Assembly (NCBI GenBank): GCA_035578905.1
Contig: JAQJVL010001099.1
Location: 80,104 to 144,103 of the forward strand
Direction of reading: 5' to 3'
Source: Stictocephala bisonia
Taxonomy: Eukaryota; Arthropoda; Insecta; Hemiptera; Membracidae
Length of the DNA: 64,000 bases
Below are positions 1 to 12,440 of the stretch, one piece after another (within the stretch, counting starts at the first letter, position 1; every line of letters starts with the position of its first letter). A model generated the notes under the pieces. The model was not told the origin of the DNA and made no database searches. It was given only the letters and a program-made list of their open reading frames with translations. Position numbers and translations under genes: made by a program.

Positions 1-120
1 TTTCGAATGAGTGTGATGAGTGTAGATGAGCGAATGTAGGCATTGTTACAAACTAAGGCCGACTATTCCTTAGAAAGTGTCATTAATTAATAGCCCAATG
101 ACAAATGAACAGCCGGTGAT

Positions 121-815
121 TATAATAATAATAATAATAAATCCTTTATTGCATGGACAATATAAAAAATATTGTATCACAAACGTCAGTATTAAAATTA
201 ATTAACCTAAGGCTTTAATTTAAACAATCAATCATAACAATAAATACACACAAACATACATACAAGGAGGGCATTCACACAAATCTACCAATAGTGTTTG
301 AAACTCCCACAAAAGTCAACGGGATGTGTCTAGCCAATTAAGTTGGTCTCCCAGTCGTGTGCTAGGAACTCTCCGATGCTGTAAAAAGCCTGGGACAACA
401 GTATGTCTCTCAAGCGGGTCTTAAATATTTTAGAATTTGGAGCAATTTTAATTTCTTTAGGTAAGCTGTTAATTAATTTGACACCCACCTGCGAGGGCAG
501 GTGTTGATAGACTACCGTTCTGTGTTGCCCAGTACGGTAGTCATCTCTGCCTCTAGTATTATAATTATGTAAGTCACTGCCCCTTATCAGGTTGCATTTG
601 GATATACAATATAAAATTGTTTCTAGAATATACAAGCAAGGCAGAGTCAACAGCTTGAGTTGTTTGAACATTGGTTTGCACGACTCTCTGCTCATTAAAT
701 TTGCAATAATTCGGACTGCCTTCTTTTGTAGTCTAAACACTCTCAAGAATTCACTATATACACCACCTCCCCAAATCACCAGTCCATAGGAAAGGTGAGG
801 GTAAATGAGACCATA
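121..815 (-). mobile_element. 5'-truncated LINE, 3' end with reverse transcriptase tail
   Basis: Read on the minus strand, 815 to 330 encodes the C-terminal tail that follows the reverse transcriptase in Jockey/CR1-type LINEs. It runs from YGLVIWGGG through VFRLQKKAVRII and a YNTR motif to a typical LINSLPKEIK ending. About 200 bp of 3' UTR follows, then AATAAA and a short (TTA)n tail at about 123-142, which is the usual LINE 3' end. Endonuclease and the reverse transcriptase core are absent, so this is a dead 5'-truncated copy. The motif order is directly visible; the family assignment comes from known LINE architecture and the exact clade is not determined. Confidence 0.8.
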
Positions 816-847
816 ATATTATCAGCTGATCCTTCTCAAAATGTATT

Positions 848-919
848 AACTCTGATTGGGATCGAACTGAGAACCTTTAGCACATGAAGCTGGGATTGAA
901 CCAACTACACTACCGACCA
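848..919 (-). repeat. tRNA-like SINE head or tRNA relic
   Basis: On the minus strand there is an A-box match TAGTGTAGTTGG (912-901) and a B-box match GTTCGATCCC (867-858). They are 45 bp apart, as in a tRNA. Between them is a short hairpin with a CAT-like anticodon loop. The arms do not pair well enough for a working tRNA, so a tRNA-derived SINE or a decayed tRNA is more likely. It lies just beyond the truncation point of the neighbouring LINE. Confidence 0.4.
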
Positions 920-3213
920 ATTATTTTGTATAGTATTATTACCAAATAGTATGTATTATTTCTGTGCAATCTAAATAAGATTGTTTATTTTATATACGAA
1001 AACAATATGACATAGTATGTTATTATATAGCGTGAAAACCTTATATATGGCACTACTGTAATACATTTTTTATATTTCTATTCAAAAATATGTGTTCTAT
1101 CAAGTCTTGCTGTTCTAAAAATTCCCAAAAATTTTGTTTTATACTATTTATAATGTTTACAATATGTGCTACTTTTCTAGTGTAGTTTACACAATTTGCG
1201 CACACTGACTTATGGTGTTATAAGTTCTATACTTTTAGGAATATTTTCATATATTTTACATTTTCTTGTAGCATATTTCTTGTGCATACCCCTTATTTTT
1301 AGATTGATATGTAATGTTTCACTGAAATTTTTTGTTTCTGTGGTAAAATGTGTATTTTTCCCAGTAAACTAAAAATATAAAAATTTGTGTATGAGTACAA
1401 TATGGCTATTTTTCCTAAACAACTTTTTCTTGTCTATTCAATGGTGATTTTTTTTTTAATTTTTACATGTACTATTTGATTACCTACGGTGATCATACTG
1501 TTTATTTGCACATTTTTCATGTATGCGTTTTATGTAAACAAACACTTCAAAAAAAATCCCTAGAAGTTTATCTAAAATGTAACAACACATTATTATAATG
1601 CACTAAATAATAAACAATTTGGCTATCTTGGAATTATTTACAAACATTATTTTAGTGCTCCTAAGAAGGGTTAAAAGTCATAATTTACAGACAAAACTTT
1701 TCTCAATCTTTTCATGACAGTAATTATTTACTGATTCTTTTTGTACAAAAAAAGCTTGCGCAGCACCAAAAAAAGGACCTAGAAGATGGGAGCACACATT
1801 GGTTCACCTGATGCTTACGATCTAGTGTTATAAACCGCCTCAGTGTCGAAGTCATTCCAAATTCTCAGGCTAGATGGTGTGAGGAGAGATTCTTATGTTG
1901 TATAAAATAAGGGTTTTTTGCAATCAATAATTGGGTCAAATATCATAAGTAACTGATAACTTATAGCCAGCCAAAGAATACATTTTTCAATACATACTCT
2001 CATAAATATCTCGATTTAGGTGTTTTATACCAGCATACTTGTCCAAGTTTATATATTAAACAAAAATATTGAAACTATTAAAATAAAACTTCTATTTAAG
2101 GCCTATAACATTCTGTCTACGATTATGAAAGGAAAAATTTTAAAACTAGTTTTAAATATTCTTATTATTTGATTGATACAGTAACTTAAATAGGTCAACT
2201 GACTTTGTTACTCAAAATTAAGGATAGAAACACATATATATACCGTTTGACTTGATAAAATGGCGTCTGCATCAACGGGTGTGGCAATGACTTTTAACCG
2301 GGAGCCGTGTTAAAACACTGAAAAAGTTATCCTTATTGTAGTAAAACTTCCTACATTAAGCATACTCTAAGAAAAATTGGTAAATTTAGTAAATAATTGA
2401 TGATTACCTCAAACCAAAATAACGAAGGGACACACCCATCCGCCAATCAGAGTTAGTTATATTCAATTCACGCAGTCAGGCAGGTCGTAGAACAGACTAC
2501 GTTTGTTCTTCTTCAGCTCAACCAACAGTCTAATGTCAGAATTTAGAAATACTTGTGACAGCTCAGAAAAAAAATGCTGCAGTACTGTCGTCATCAACGG
2601 AAATAAATAACAGCGTTGCCAGATGTTTTCATTAAAATAACTTGCGTAAATATACAGACATTATATTATATCAAATTATGCTGAACTTTTCTATTCAAAA
2701 CGTATTAACATAGTTTTGCTTTTTATTGTTAGCCATAAAAAATAATAATAACGGAATAAATTTATTTAAAAACTAGTTGTTCTGAAGACTTATCTTCATG
2801 TGAGAGGGATTCGTTTGTGTATCGGAATATGTCTTAAATTTACTGAATTCTAATCATATCTTCTTTGTTTTGATATTTTTTACGCGCGTCTATTGTAAGA
2901 TTATCTTGGGTTAGTAAATGTCACAATTGAAGTGGACTTTCTGACGACAAAATATGTTATTTGATGACGCCATACTGTGTTGGATTTGAATAGAGAAATT
3001 ATGAAACTTTGGGAGATTTGTATGCTGGTGAAGTTGGGTCTCTTGGACGATGTGTGGTAACGAGTAGAACGGGTCAGTGAGAAGAATGGAATATATGATT
3101 GTAAAATTGTTAATATGAGTTTTGACAGTTCGAATCAACATTTGAAGAGTGTTCTGAGAAACTGTTTGTTGTCAAGTTCAAATTAAGATCTTCAATGTTT
3201 TAAAGAAGAAATC
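920..3213. other. AT-rich intergenic DNA, nothing recognised
   Basis: No reading frame with a recognisable domain was seen on either strand. A 76-codon minus-strand frame at 2911-3141 has no family features and is probably chance. The stretch ends at the target duplication of the hAT element. Confidence 0.5.
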
Positions 3214-3221
3214 AGGGATCG

Positions 3222-6200
3222 CAGGGCCGGAACAAGGGGGGGCAGAGGGGGCGGTTGCCCCGGGCGGCAGGGTTGAGGGGCGGCAAATTCTGGTTGCAAA
3301 AAATTTGTTTAATACAGTTTGTAAAAGTTTTTAATGAGCCAAACGTCATAAAGGAACGTCAATTAAGTAATTTCAAAACTGCATAACGTAATAAACAAAC
3401 AATAATTTTACAATAGCAATCAATATAATAATTGCAACGGAGTAGAAAACACTGAGAGCCCTAATAGCATAGTTAGCAGCACAGCAAAGTTTGTTTACAA
3501 TTTCAGCTGATCGCCATCCCAGTCAAGGCGCCATGCCGCCCTGCCTCACTGCGTCTTTTGTTGCGTTGCGTAGTGCAACTACTGTGTTCCGTGTTTTCTG
3601 CTATCGTCTAGTTTTTCCTTCTACATGCTTAATTATCATCTGTTATCGCACTGGTAATAATGTAATGTTTACTTCTTTTTACTGTTGCCTTGTTGTTTAA
3701 TATAACATGGATGGTCGAAAAAGGCTTAGTGGAGCACAGTACAAAAAATCAGCTAAAGAAAAGAAGAAGAGGCAAGACAATGTATTATCAAAGACACGGA
3801 AAATTGACCTGTTTTATAAAAACACTGCAACTGCAAAAAATGGTAAGTATAACAAACTCAAAACTCATTGTAATGTTCAATGGTTCTGTTGTTTACATTT
3901 ACTCTTACTCTGGTAACTTTGTAACATAACATAACCAGTAGTTTATACAATATAATGGTGAAAAAAATGTAAACTTAAATTGTATAAATTTTTGTTTGAT
4001 ATAAATGTTTCATTTTTGATATTATTAACACGTATAAACTATTTTATGTTAAATAAATTTCAAAAACTAAAACTGCAATAATTAAATTTTTTCTTTAAAA
4101 TTTTAAAACTTATATTTAGTTTGATTATTTTTCTTAGAAAAAAATATAAAACACTTTTGTTAGTCTCTCTGAGAACACAACAATGGCTGAAATCATTGAC
4201 TTATTTGATTTTATAAAATTTGGCTCACATGTACTTGGATCTAAAATCGCATATAATTTTATTTTATGGTAAAACTTGGTGATTTAGTTTTAAAATAATT
4301 TGGTTTAGTTTTATAATACGAGTTTGAACAAATAAGCAAGTACCAATGGTTTGTTACAAAATGCGGGGTTGGCTATACACTTTCGGTTTATATGGACAAT
4401 TTTGACTTAGTTTAGCCACCAGTCGCCATTTTTTATTTTTCACAGAAAACTTTTTAGTTTTGTTTTGAAATCCTTCAACGTATGAAATTGAAATTGGGTA
4501 TACAGGTTAAGATAATAAAAGTAAAACCAGGAAAAAATATCATTGTTTTTCTTTCTTTAAAAACAAAATGGCAGCCATTAAAAATCTTTGAATACAAATA
4601 TCATTGAAACAGATAGTTTCAAAGAAAATCTATTAATTTTGTTTTAACCTTTTACTATACTCCCTCTAGCCGCTCATTTTCAGCTTAACTCTAAACTCTG
4701 ATATTTTTTAGCACAAATGACGTGAATTATATTTGTTTGCGTTTTTTACAGATGATAATGAACCCTCGTTTGGGCCCAGTACTACAAATGCTACTGTCGC
4801 CGCTTCTGAGTCCAGTTCAGTTGATGAAGAAAAGTTAAATCATGAAGATGGAATGTCACCGTCACCTTCACTTCCTGATCCTGAGACATCTAACTCTAAC
4901 TCTGGTCATAATCAAGCAAGACTCGTCCCCGTCGGCTTCTAAAACTACATATGAGTTTGTTTTTAATTTCAACGACCCTGGCACCTGGCCAGAAACAATT
5001 TCTGACTCTCAAAGGTGCTATATTGTAAAAATGAGAGCGGAAAATGAATACGAACCTGACCTTTTTAAAAGCTTACGAGAAGGCTGAACCCTGACAAAAG
5101 GCTGGTTTACAAGAAAGTTAGGAAATGGAACTAAAGTTAAAAGGTCGTGGTTAGGTTACAGTGAGACTCATAATGCTTTATACTGTATTCCATGTAGATT
5201 GTTTTCTAATACAATACCATTAACAGAAGCTAAGTTATCTTCCCTTAGCAAAAATGAAGGATTTGTTTCATGGAAGAAACTAAGTGACAAAATACCTGAT
5301 CATGACACTGCACCATACCATCAAAACTGCTTTGGCCAATGGAGGGCTCTAGAGGCTACTCTTTTACCAAGGGAAAGGGGGTATTGACAAAAAATTGCAA
5401 GACCAAATAAACAAAGAAATATCTCATTGGAAATCTGTCTTGCACAGCATAGTTGATGCTATCTTGTTCCTAGCTAAACAAGGCAAATCTTTTAGAGGAA
5501 CACATGAAACTAAAGATTTTGGTGCTCCAGATAGTGGATCTTTTTTAAACACCATTGACCTTATTTCGAGGTACAATGTGCATCTTTGTCAACATATTGA
5601 GCGACATAAGAAAGGTCAGGTTTCCTACTTTTCACATCAAATACAGGATGAATTTCTAAATATTATAGCAACCGAAATCAGAACAGATATCGTCAAGGAC
5701 ATTAACAATGCAAAGTATTATTCATTGATATTTGACTGCACTCCTGATATCAGTCACAATGAACAAATGACTGAAATCCTTCGATATGTCAAACCAAACA
5801 GCTCAGAGGTTGAAGAAAGTTTTTTGGATTTTTTTACAGTAAGCAACAAAACAGGCGAAGGACTTACACAAGAAATTCTTGAAAAAGTTGAAAAAGATGG
5901 GCTTGATATAAAAAATTGTAGAGGACAGTCCTATGATAATGGAGCCAACATGGCTGGGAAGTACAAAGGGGTACAGGCTAGAATTCTAGAGAAAAATGAA
6001 CTAGCCAATTTCGTGCCCTGTGTAGCCCATTCGTTGAATCTGGTAGGAGTGCATGCAGCAGACGCTTCAGTTGAAGCACAAAGCTTTTTTGGAACTTTGG
6101 GGAGTTTGTAAAATTTTTTTGTTGCTTCCACTTCGCGATGGGAAATTCTAATGAAGCATGTACCGACAACTCTAAAATCACAAAGCAAAACAAGATGGTC

Positions 6201-7203
6201 TGTGAGAATCGAGGCTGTTGAAGCTGTGTACAAACACTTTGGCAAAGTCATAGAGGCACTAGAAGAAATCCTAGATCACCCTTTCTCATCATCTGACTCA
6301 AAATCAGAATCTAAATCTTTGCTTAACAAGTTGAAAACTTTTGAATTTATTGTTTTGTGTTGTTTTTGGTATTCACAACTGAAAAAGATTGATGGTGTTA
6401 ATAAGTTTCTACAAAGAGAAGACTTAACAGTTGATCAGGCTTCCAGAAACATTCTAGGACTTTGTCAGTTTCTGAAAACTTCACGAAAGTATTCACCATC
6501 TGAAGCACTTTCAGAAGCAAAGTTGATTGCACAAATGAATGATATATCTCCAGAATTCACAGTAAAAAGGAAGAGGAAAAGGAAAACAATGTATGACGAA
6601 CTTTGTGAAGATGAAGCTGTAACCCGCACCCCTGAAGAGCTGTTCATTGCATCCATGCTGCAAATTTCTGATAGGTTGATCATGGAAATGAGCACCATAT
6701 TTAAATCATTAGAGAATATCAATGACAAGTTCGAGGTTTTGAAAGGCGGCCAAATTAATGAAATGACCTTAGATGACTTAAAACTCAAAGCTGGTTTTAA
6801 CAAAGCGAGCCTCAAACATTAGCTTTGATAAAGTGATCAAAGAATTTGCGTCCAAAAAGAGTCGTAAAGTAATCATTAGAGATTAAGTTGTGACGCATCT
6901 AAAGTCTATACTACAGTACTACTACCTACATACCATTGTTATTTATAGTGTGAATATTATAATACTTTTTATTATATTATAATAAATTATATTATACACA
7001 CTATATTATAATATAATAATATTATAATATAGTGTGTATAAATTATAATACTTTATAAAAACTATGTCAACTTTTCTTAATTTATTTGTTTACCTATTCC
7101 ATTTTTGTTTAATTTGTGAGGGATTTTTTGTTGTGGGTGAAGGGGGGGAGGGGCGGCAAATTTTAGTTTGCCCCCCCTCAAAAATTGTCTAGATCCGGCC
7201 CTG
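3222..7203 (+). mobile_element. hAT-superfamily DNA transposon, defective, with 8-bp TSD
   Basis: The element is bounded by inverted ends CAGGGCCGGA and TCCGGCCCTG and flanked by a perfect 8-bp direct repeat AGGGATCG at 3214-3221 and 7204-7211. Eight-base duplications and CAG...CTG ends are diagnostic of hAT. Both ends also carry a subterminal GGGGCGGCAAATT motif in the same orientation. The element is 3982 bp and carries a spliced transposase-like gene that is broken. It lies upstream of a LINE scrap at 7240-7425. Confidence 0.85.
3707..6822 (+). pseudogene. hAT transposase (ZMYM1/DUF4371-like), broken
   Basis: Exon 1 (3707-3842) starts MDGRKRLSG and ends at a GTAAGT donor. Exon 2 begins at 4752 after TTTTTTACAG, and the two join in frame. 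The product resembles the TTF-zinc-finger/DUF4371 hAT transposases often annotated as ZMYM1-like. A CxxC piece of the TTF finger (YCIPCRLF) lies near 5190, then a YYSLIFDCTPD segment with the first catalytic Asp near 5730, and a SYDNGANM segment near 5930. Damage visible: a frameshift near 4915, a TGA at 5085, a frameshift near 5381 and a TAA at 6109 where the frame otherwise continues to 6822. The usual C-terminal hAT dimerisation region with the last catalytic Glu is not found after 6822, so part of the gene has been lost. Confidence 0.75.
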
Positions 7204-7239
7204 AGGGATCGTACCTCTCGCTCTGATCATTAGTCCTAC

Positions 7240-7425
7240 CACCTACAAATTCACGTCCTCTCTTTCTACTGAGTTACATGTGTCCTTTGCTTGCTCTAAA
7301 GCTAATATAAATCTTGGAATAATCTTCCGTTTGTCAAGGCTACTTCAGAATCCAGTTGCGCTTAGAACCCTCTACGTCTCCTTTGTATGATCCTACATGG
7401 AATACTCTTCTGTAGACCGGTTCCC
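7240..7425 (+). pseudogene. LINE reverse transcriptase scrap, plus strand
   Basis: Plus-strand translation gives NLGIIFRLSRLLQN followed by a LRTLYVSFV segment and an EYSSV segment. This matches the conserved block downstream of the YADD motif in CR1/Jockey-like reverse transcriptases (LGF..R....F..P..LR.LYVSLVRS.LEYAS). One in-frame stop interrupts it. It lies between the hAT target duplication and the next LINE and is too short to place in a family. Confidence 0.55.
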
Positions 7426-7426
7426 T

Positions 7427-8050
7427 CATCATCATCATCATCATCATTCTTTATTAACATATTCATTTGTACACAACAGTAAACCCTTGTTACAAATATG
7501 ATGCATTGTCAAATACTAATACTAACTTAAAATAATCAACTAATAGAGCTATATAACAATCTCAAAGCTAATAGAGTTAATAAAGTTTAAACAATCAATA
7601 AAAAATTTAATCTGAGCAAAGTTCCAAATATTCTTTTACAGAATAAAAAGAATGTTCCACTAGGTATTTTCTGAGCATTTTTTAAAATTGTTTAAAGCTT
7701 TTGCACTGTTTTATTTTTATTGGCAGATGGTTAAAAAGCCTGACTCCCATATAGAGTGCTCCCTTTTCAAGTTTTGTGGTTTTGTGGATGGGGTAAAATA
7801 AAAGGTTTTCGGATCGGGTTTGATTGTTTGGTTTGGTCAAGGAATTTAGGTTTTTAAAAGTTAACGAGAGAACAGATTGAATATAAATAGAAGGGACAGA
7901 AAGGATACAACTTTGTGTGAAGAGCCCTCTACATGGGTGCGAACGTCTCAAGCCGAACATTCGTCTGATGATGTTCTTTTGAGACTTGAAGACCTTATTT
8001 ACCATTTGTGAACTGCCCCAAAAAGCAATTCCATAACGCACTAAGCTTTC
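7427..8050 (-). mobile_element. 5'-truncated LINE, 3' end, minus strand
   Basis: Minus-strand frame 8041-7682 encodes a LINE ORF2 C-terminal tail: RYGIAFWGSS, then KSQKNIIRRMFGLRRSHPCR, then IYIQSVLSL and a closing GVRLFNHLPIKIK. A 3' UTR follows, ending in AATAAAGAATG and a (GAT)n tail at 7427-7446. It abuts, head to head, the plus-strand LINE that starts near 8050. Confidence 0.75.
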
Positions 8051-8621
8051 GAAATATCCTCTATAGACATCAATCAGGACTTCAAAACTGCATCAGAAGT
8101 ACATCATCATCAGAAGTATTTGGCTGTTCCTGTGAAATGTCTGCTAACCAACTTCAATTGCAGCCTCTGAAGGAGAGAATATTTGTGAAAAACATCTTAT
8201 TCCTTTACAAACTTATTAATGGCTTTATTGATAGTTCTGTGCTTCTTGAAAGGGGCAACTCCCGCATACCAACTGAGACGAGTTCGAGGGAGATGTTTAC
8301 AAGACTTCATCACGGAACATTGTATGAATCGAATAGTACAATGTTTCAGATCCAGCACCTGGTGAATTTTCAGCTTCCAGAGGTAGACATCAGACAACAG
8401 CTTCTCCTATGCGGGTTGATTAATCTCAATTTTCATAGTTTAATATCTACATTATCTGTAAATATTTTCATATACTGGTATCGCTCTTATTGTGGTGTAT
8501 TGTATTCATTGTTTATTATTCATTATTTATTAACTTTCTGTGATATATTTTTATTAATCGTAATTATTATTATCTCACTCTTACTAAGCTTTATTGTAAA
8601 TTACTCTTGTTGTCATTTATA

Positions 8622-9739
8622 CAGGGTTGGGCAACAGTCTGAGACAGTTTATAGTTGTATTATTAATTGTAGAAGAGGATCAACTAATTAAATTTGAAAC
8701 TGAAAACAAATTTGTTAACGTTCTTATTGACTGACTCTCTACCTCCAATGGGGGACGGCTCACATGGAGTCAGTAGATAATTTTAAATGTAAGCATACCA
8801 TTTTAAAGGTCTTAATTAGTGACATCAGGCTGTAAATTATACCTCAAAAGGTTAATCGTAAACAAAATGGCGGTGCTCGAAAGTTTCAATACTGTTTATA
8901 TATTCAAGTTCAAAAATGCCTTAATTTTATTGTAACCATATCAGATGAAGCTACAAAACTTCACACTGTACACAAACACCTACTTTAAGATATATTCAGT
9001 GTCCAGCTGTTCTTCTATGGAAACTGTTAACTAGGGGTCAGTAGAACATTTTTAACGTAAGCATAGGTTTATATGCACGTCATTGTAAAGGGCTGGTCAA
9101 AAAAAGAAGATTGCTGCAAACTGCACTTCAAAAGCTTTATCCGTTACAAAATGGTGGTGGTTTAAAACTTTTGAAACCCAACCATTTTGTAACGGATAAA
9201 GCTTTTGAAGTGCAGCAATCTTCTTTTTTGACCAGTCCTTTAAAATTATGTGCACATCAACCTATGCTTATATTTAAAATGTTCAACTGGCTCCTCGTGG
9301 ACCGTTCCCATAGAAGAATAGCACCAAACACATTTTGAAGTAGGTGTTTATGTACAGTAATCATGTGTGAATTTTTGTAGCTTCATCTGATATCGTTACA
9401 GTAAAATTAAGGCATACTTGAACTTACACATAAGAGCAGTATTGAAACTTTCAAGCATTGCCATTATGTTTAGGATTAACATTTTTATGTATAATTTGCG
9501 GCATGATGTTCTACTAATTAACACCTTTAAAATGGTATATGCACAACAACATATGCTTACATTTAAAATTATCTATTGACTCCTTGTGGGCTGTACCCCT
9601 TTGGAGGTAGAGAGTCAGTAAGAACATTACAAATTTTATTTTTAGTTTTCAATTTAATTAGTTAAGTTTTAATCCTCTACACAAATTAATAAATAAAACT
9701 ATTAAACCGTCTCCTGACTTAAGGCCAACCCGAACGCTG
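8622..9739. mobile_element. Foldback MITE, mariner-type, about 0.5-kb arms
   Basis: The left arm from 8622 (CAGGGTTGGGCAACAGTCTG) is repeated in reverse complement by the right arm ending at 9739 (revcomp begins CAGCGTTCGGGTTGG). Pairing continues with small differences to the centre near 9150-9180, where a 40-bp core (9115-9155 against 9181-9220) is nearly perfect. TA dinucleotides at 8620-8621 and 9740-9741 look like a mariner target duplication. No transposase frame is inside. Transcribed, it would form a giant hairpin. Confidence 0.8.
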
Positions 9740-9816
9740 TATGTTTAACATTGGTAATGAGTTTTATTATTGTTAATATTATTGTATCTATTACATATTA
9801 TTGTATTGAGAAATAA

Positions 9817-9818
<2 letters not shown>

Positions 9819-9848
<30 letters not shown>
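9819..9848 (+). repeat. (TTA)n simple repeat, LINE tail
   Basis: About ten uninterrupted TTA units directly follow the AATAAATT of the LINE 3' UTR. Confidence 0.85.
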
Positions 9849-9849
<1 letters not shown>

Positions 9850-11450
9850 TGTTGCTATATCCTTTTTTTAATTTGTAAATTTGTTTAGATTAAAATATTA
9901 TTATTTTGATAAGTTATTGTATTAAAATAAATATTACTTTCTACTTAAAGCTATGAATAAATATAAAACAGCTGTTTAACGAAATGAATTTATTATATAA
10001 TAATAATAAGTATTAAAAATGGCTGTATCGCAAATTTTACAATAGTAATTAGTATTTATGGTTTTAGTTTTAAGTTACGATTTTTTTATGTGTGCCTTCA
10101 GCTATGAGATAGTTTATTCTAAATTTGTAGATACAAAATCTCTGGGTAGGGTATCATGCTGGCTTGACTTGATTGATGGTTCAAGTAGGCTAATTGATTT
10201 TGGATTAAAATAAAATTGATAAAATTGGTTTCTAAATTTAGAATACAATAAAATTTGTAGAAATATTTGAATTATTGAAAATCAAAAGAAGGATAGATAT
10301 AAAGTTGGTTGAAGTAAAGTTTTGATGGGTAGCCAGGTCCACGATGATGAATTGTACTATGGCCAGATCTCACCAAATTTAAATAAATCTTCTTTCATGA
10401 TATTCAATAGTTATGATGTTTATATTATTACTGATACTTTTAATGTTTTTATAATTACACTTTGTTCAATTCACTAAAAATTAAATAATATTGGCTGTTC
10501 TAAAAATGGAGATGCTTTCACTGCCAAGTCTTCATGAAGAAGGAAGAGAAAAGGTCACTGTTATTGCAGCAATCACTTTAAAAGCACATATGTTTATACT
10601 TGATAGTGAGTACATATAATTTCTTGTGGTAAATATATGAAAATAAAAAAGTAATTCTTGTGGTTTTGGGTCTATTTAGAGGATTGTTATGATAAATAAA
10701 TCTATAATTTGGTTCATATATGATTAAGTAATTTATAATTTTCTTAAATTAAGTTATGACTAGTTTATTAAAATATGCATATAAAATGATTTTTTGTAAA
10801 TAAACAACTATAATTTCTCTGACAGGATTGTTTTTAAAAGATAATGTTAAAAATTTAGTAAGGGAAGGATTTATTCATTATAAAAGAGAAATTTAGGCAT
10901 TATTAAACATGATATATGAAGTTGAATGGAATGAAATTAATTATACATTGCTCTGAATTGTATTTATTTTTCACCATAAGCATGTTAAAGTACAAATGTA
11001 CACTCCAGTGTTATAACTTTCCAGTCAGTAAAATAGATTTTCCGTCAATAAAGAAAATAAAAAAAAAGTTCTTGAAACAGAAAAAGATTTACCTTTACAA
11101 TGTCAAATTCAATGAAATAATAAATATTGAATTTGATTGTTGTTTGGTAGTTATTATGATTGTAATGTTTTTAATTATCTACAAAATTCCATAAAGCATT
11201 AGAATTATAGGCTCATTAACGTAACATAGTAATACATAACAAATAAATAAGATTATTTAAATATTTTTTAAATATTCATAACGTCAAGTGTTAGAGAATA
11301 TCTGATTAATTGTGCACAAGTTCTTGACTTTTTTTATAATAGAATGAAATGGATAGACCATATTGCAATCTTAACAATCAAAATTAGAAAATGTATCTAT
11401 GTTTTTAAAAGTTAAATGGAAATGCTCGATCAAAATTAAATAACACTGGC
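9849..11450. other. AT-rich DNA, nothing recognised
   Basis: No domain-bearing frame or clear repeat was seen. A 92-codon plus-strand frame at 10916-11194 is lysine-rich, AT-driven and has no recognisable family. Confidence 0.5.
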
Positions 11451-11454
11451 ATAT

Positions 11455-11900
11455 TATGGATAAGTTTAGTCTTTGCTTAGATTTGGCATTATTGCATGGG
11501 GCAGCTTACAAAAACTACAATCTTTACTGACAATTCAAAATTCCATTCTAAAAAAGGGGTTTAGGAAAGACAAGCGACAGCCTACTGAACTGAAGCTCTC
11601 TCCTTGGGAACAGGTGTTCTTGCAGTTACTAGTAGGCTATAATATGGTGTAAAAAACTATACTATTGCATAAATGCAAACATCATGGAAAAATATTTACA
11701 TCATTACATGGTCATATTTTACTTTACAGTTACAAATAAATTTCAAATACATGCTGTTATTATGTGTTTTAAGAGCTAATGTTGGCTGTTCCTTATTCTA
11801 GTGTATTGGCCCCATTGATCCCAGAAATCATTGTCTCTAGTAACAGAAATATTCATCTGAGAGCCCCAAAGGATAAAAGCAGCTAAAAACCCCCAGAGAA
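11455..11900 (+). pseudogene. LINE ORF2 C-terminal relic, plus strand
   Basis: Translation near 11478 gives RFGIIAWGSLQKLQSL and then SILKKGFRKDKRQPTEL. This follows the RYGI..WG......LQ..QNKIIK pattern after the reverse transcriptase domain of LINEs. Later frames are broken by stops and no clear 3' tail was found. The boundaries are approximate. Confidence 0.45.
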
Positions 11901-12029
11901 GATATCAAACCTTAACTATATAATAAACAGTTATCTGTGCTTAAGTTAAAAGTTAACCATTAAGTTAATTTTCAAATGTTTCATGTTTACAGTATGATAT
12001 GTTTAGGGTGTATTGAATCCAGTTAGTTA

Positions 12030-12440
12030 GTTAGTTTGGGAGGGAGAGCTCTGATGCCCTCCTCCCCAATAGCAATACAGTTTATCTTTATTGTGCTTTT
12101 TTGTTGTCTACTAGAATAAGATTCCTATTACAAGTGGTTTATCCAGTTCTATTTTCTCCTCTGGAAGTTCACACCAAACATTATTATTATTTTTCTCTTG
12201 ATCTCCAGGGCCTCATAATTAATTTATAAGTTTTATGCTGACAGAGCATCCCCACAAAGCTGTCTTCAATGTAGATCCCTACAGTTGCAAGATGTTTCCT
12301 GAAGTGGCCATGACCAGTCATATAAACAATAACCAGCCTGATATCATTTTGATTCATTGGAGCGTACTGGGCAGAGTAATTTAGAAAAAGGTTATTTTAA
12401 TTCCTGCGGACGTTCACTTTTTAAACAAATTTAGAAGAAA
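12030..12440 (-). pseudogene. Possible LINE C-terminal relic (TGHGxF motif)
   Basis: The minus strand near 12330-12240 reads YMTGHGHFRKHLATVGIYIE. This resembles the LTGHGPFRAYL motif found after the RNase H domain in some LINEs. Surrounding frames have stops. The plus-strand frames here (12474-12662, 12675-12890) show no family features and may be antisense noise. Confidence 0.35.

Larger units (their letters stand above)
8050..9848 (+). mobile_element. 5'-truncated LINE interrupted by a foldback element
   Basis: Plus-strand frame from about 8125 encodes a LINE tail (FVKNILFLYKLINGFIDS, then LNFHSLIS). The 3' UTR runs to 8621 and resumes at 9742 after a 1.1-kb foldback inserted at a TA dinucleotide. 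The LINE ends with AATAAATTTA and a (TTA)n tail to about 9848. Only the C-terminal tail and UTR remain. The continuity of the two UTR halves across the insertion is inferred from the TA duplication and the terminal (TTA)n. Confidence 0.65.

Noticed and set aside
2911..3141. 76-codon minus-strand frame
   Set aside because: No family features; composition is compatible with chance in AT-rich DNA.
6911..7060. AT palindromes (TATAATATTATAAT runs) near the end of the hAT element
   Set aside because: Low-complexity AT repeats; the true element end is defined by the TIR and target duplication further on.
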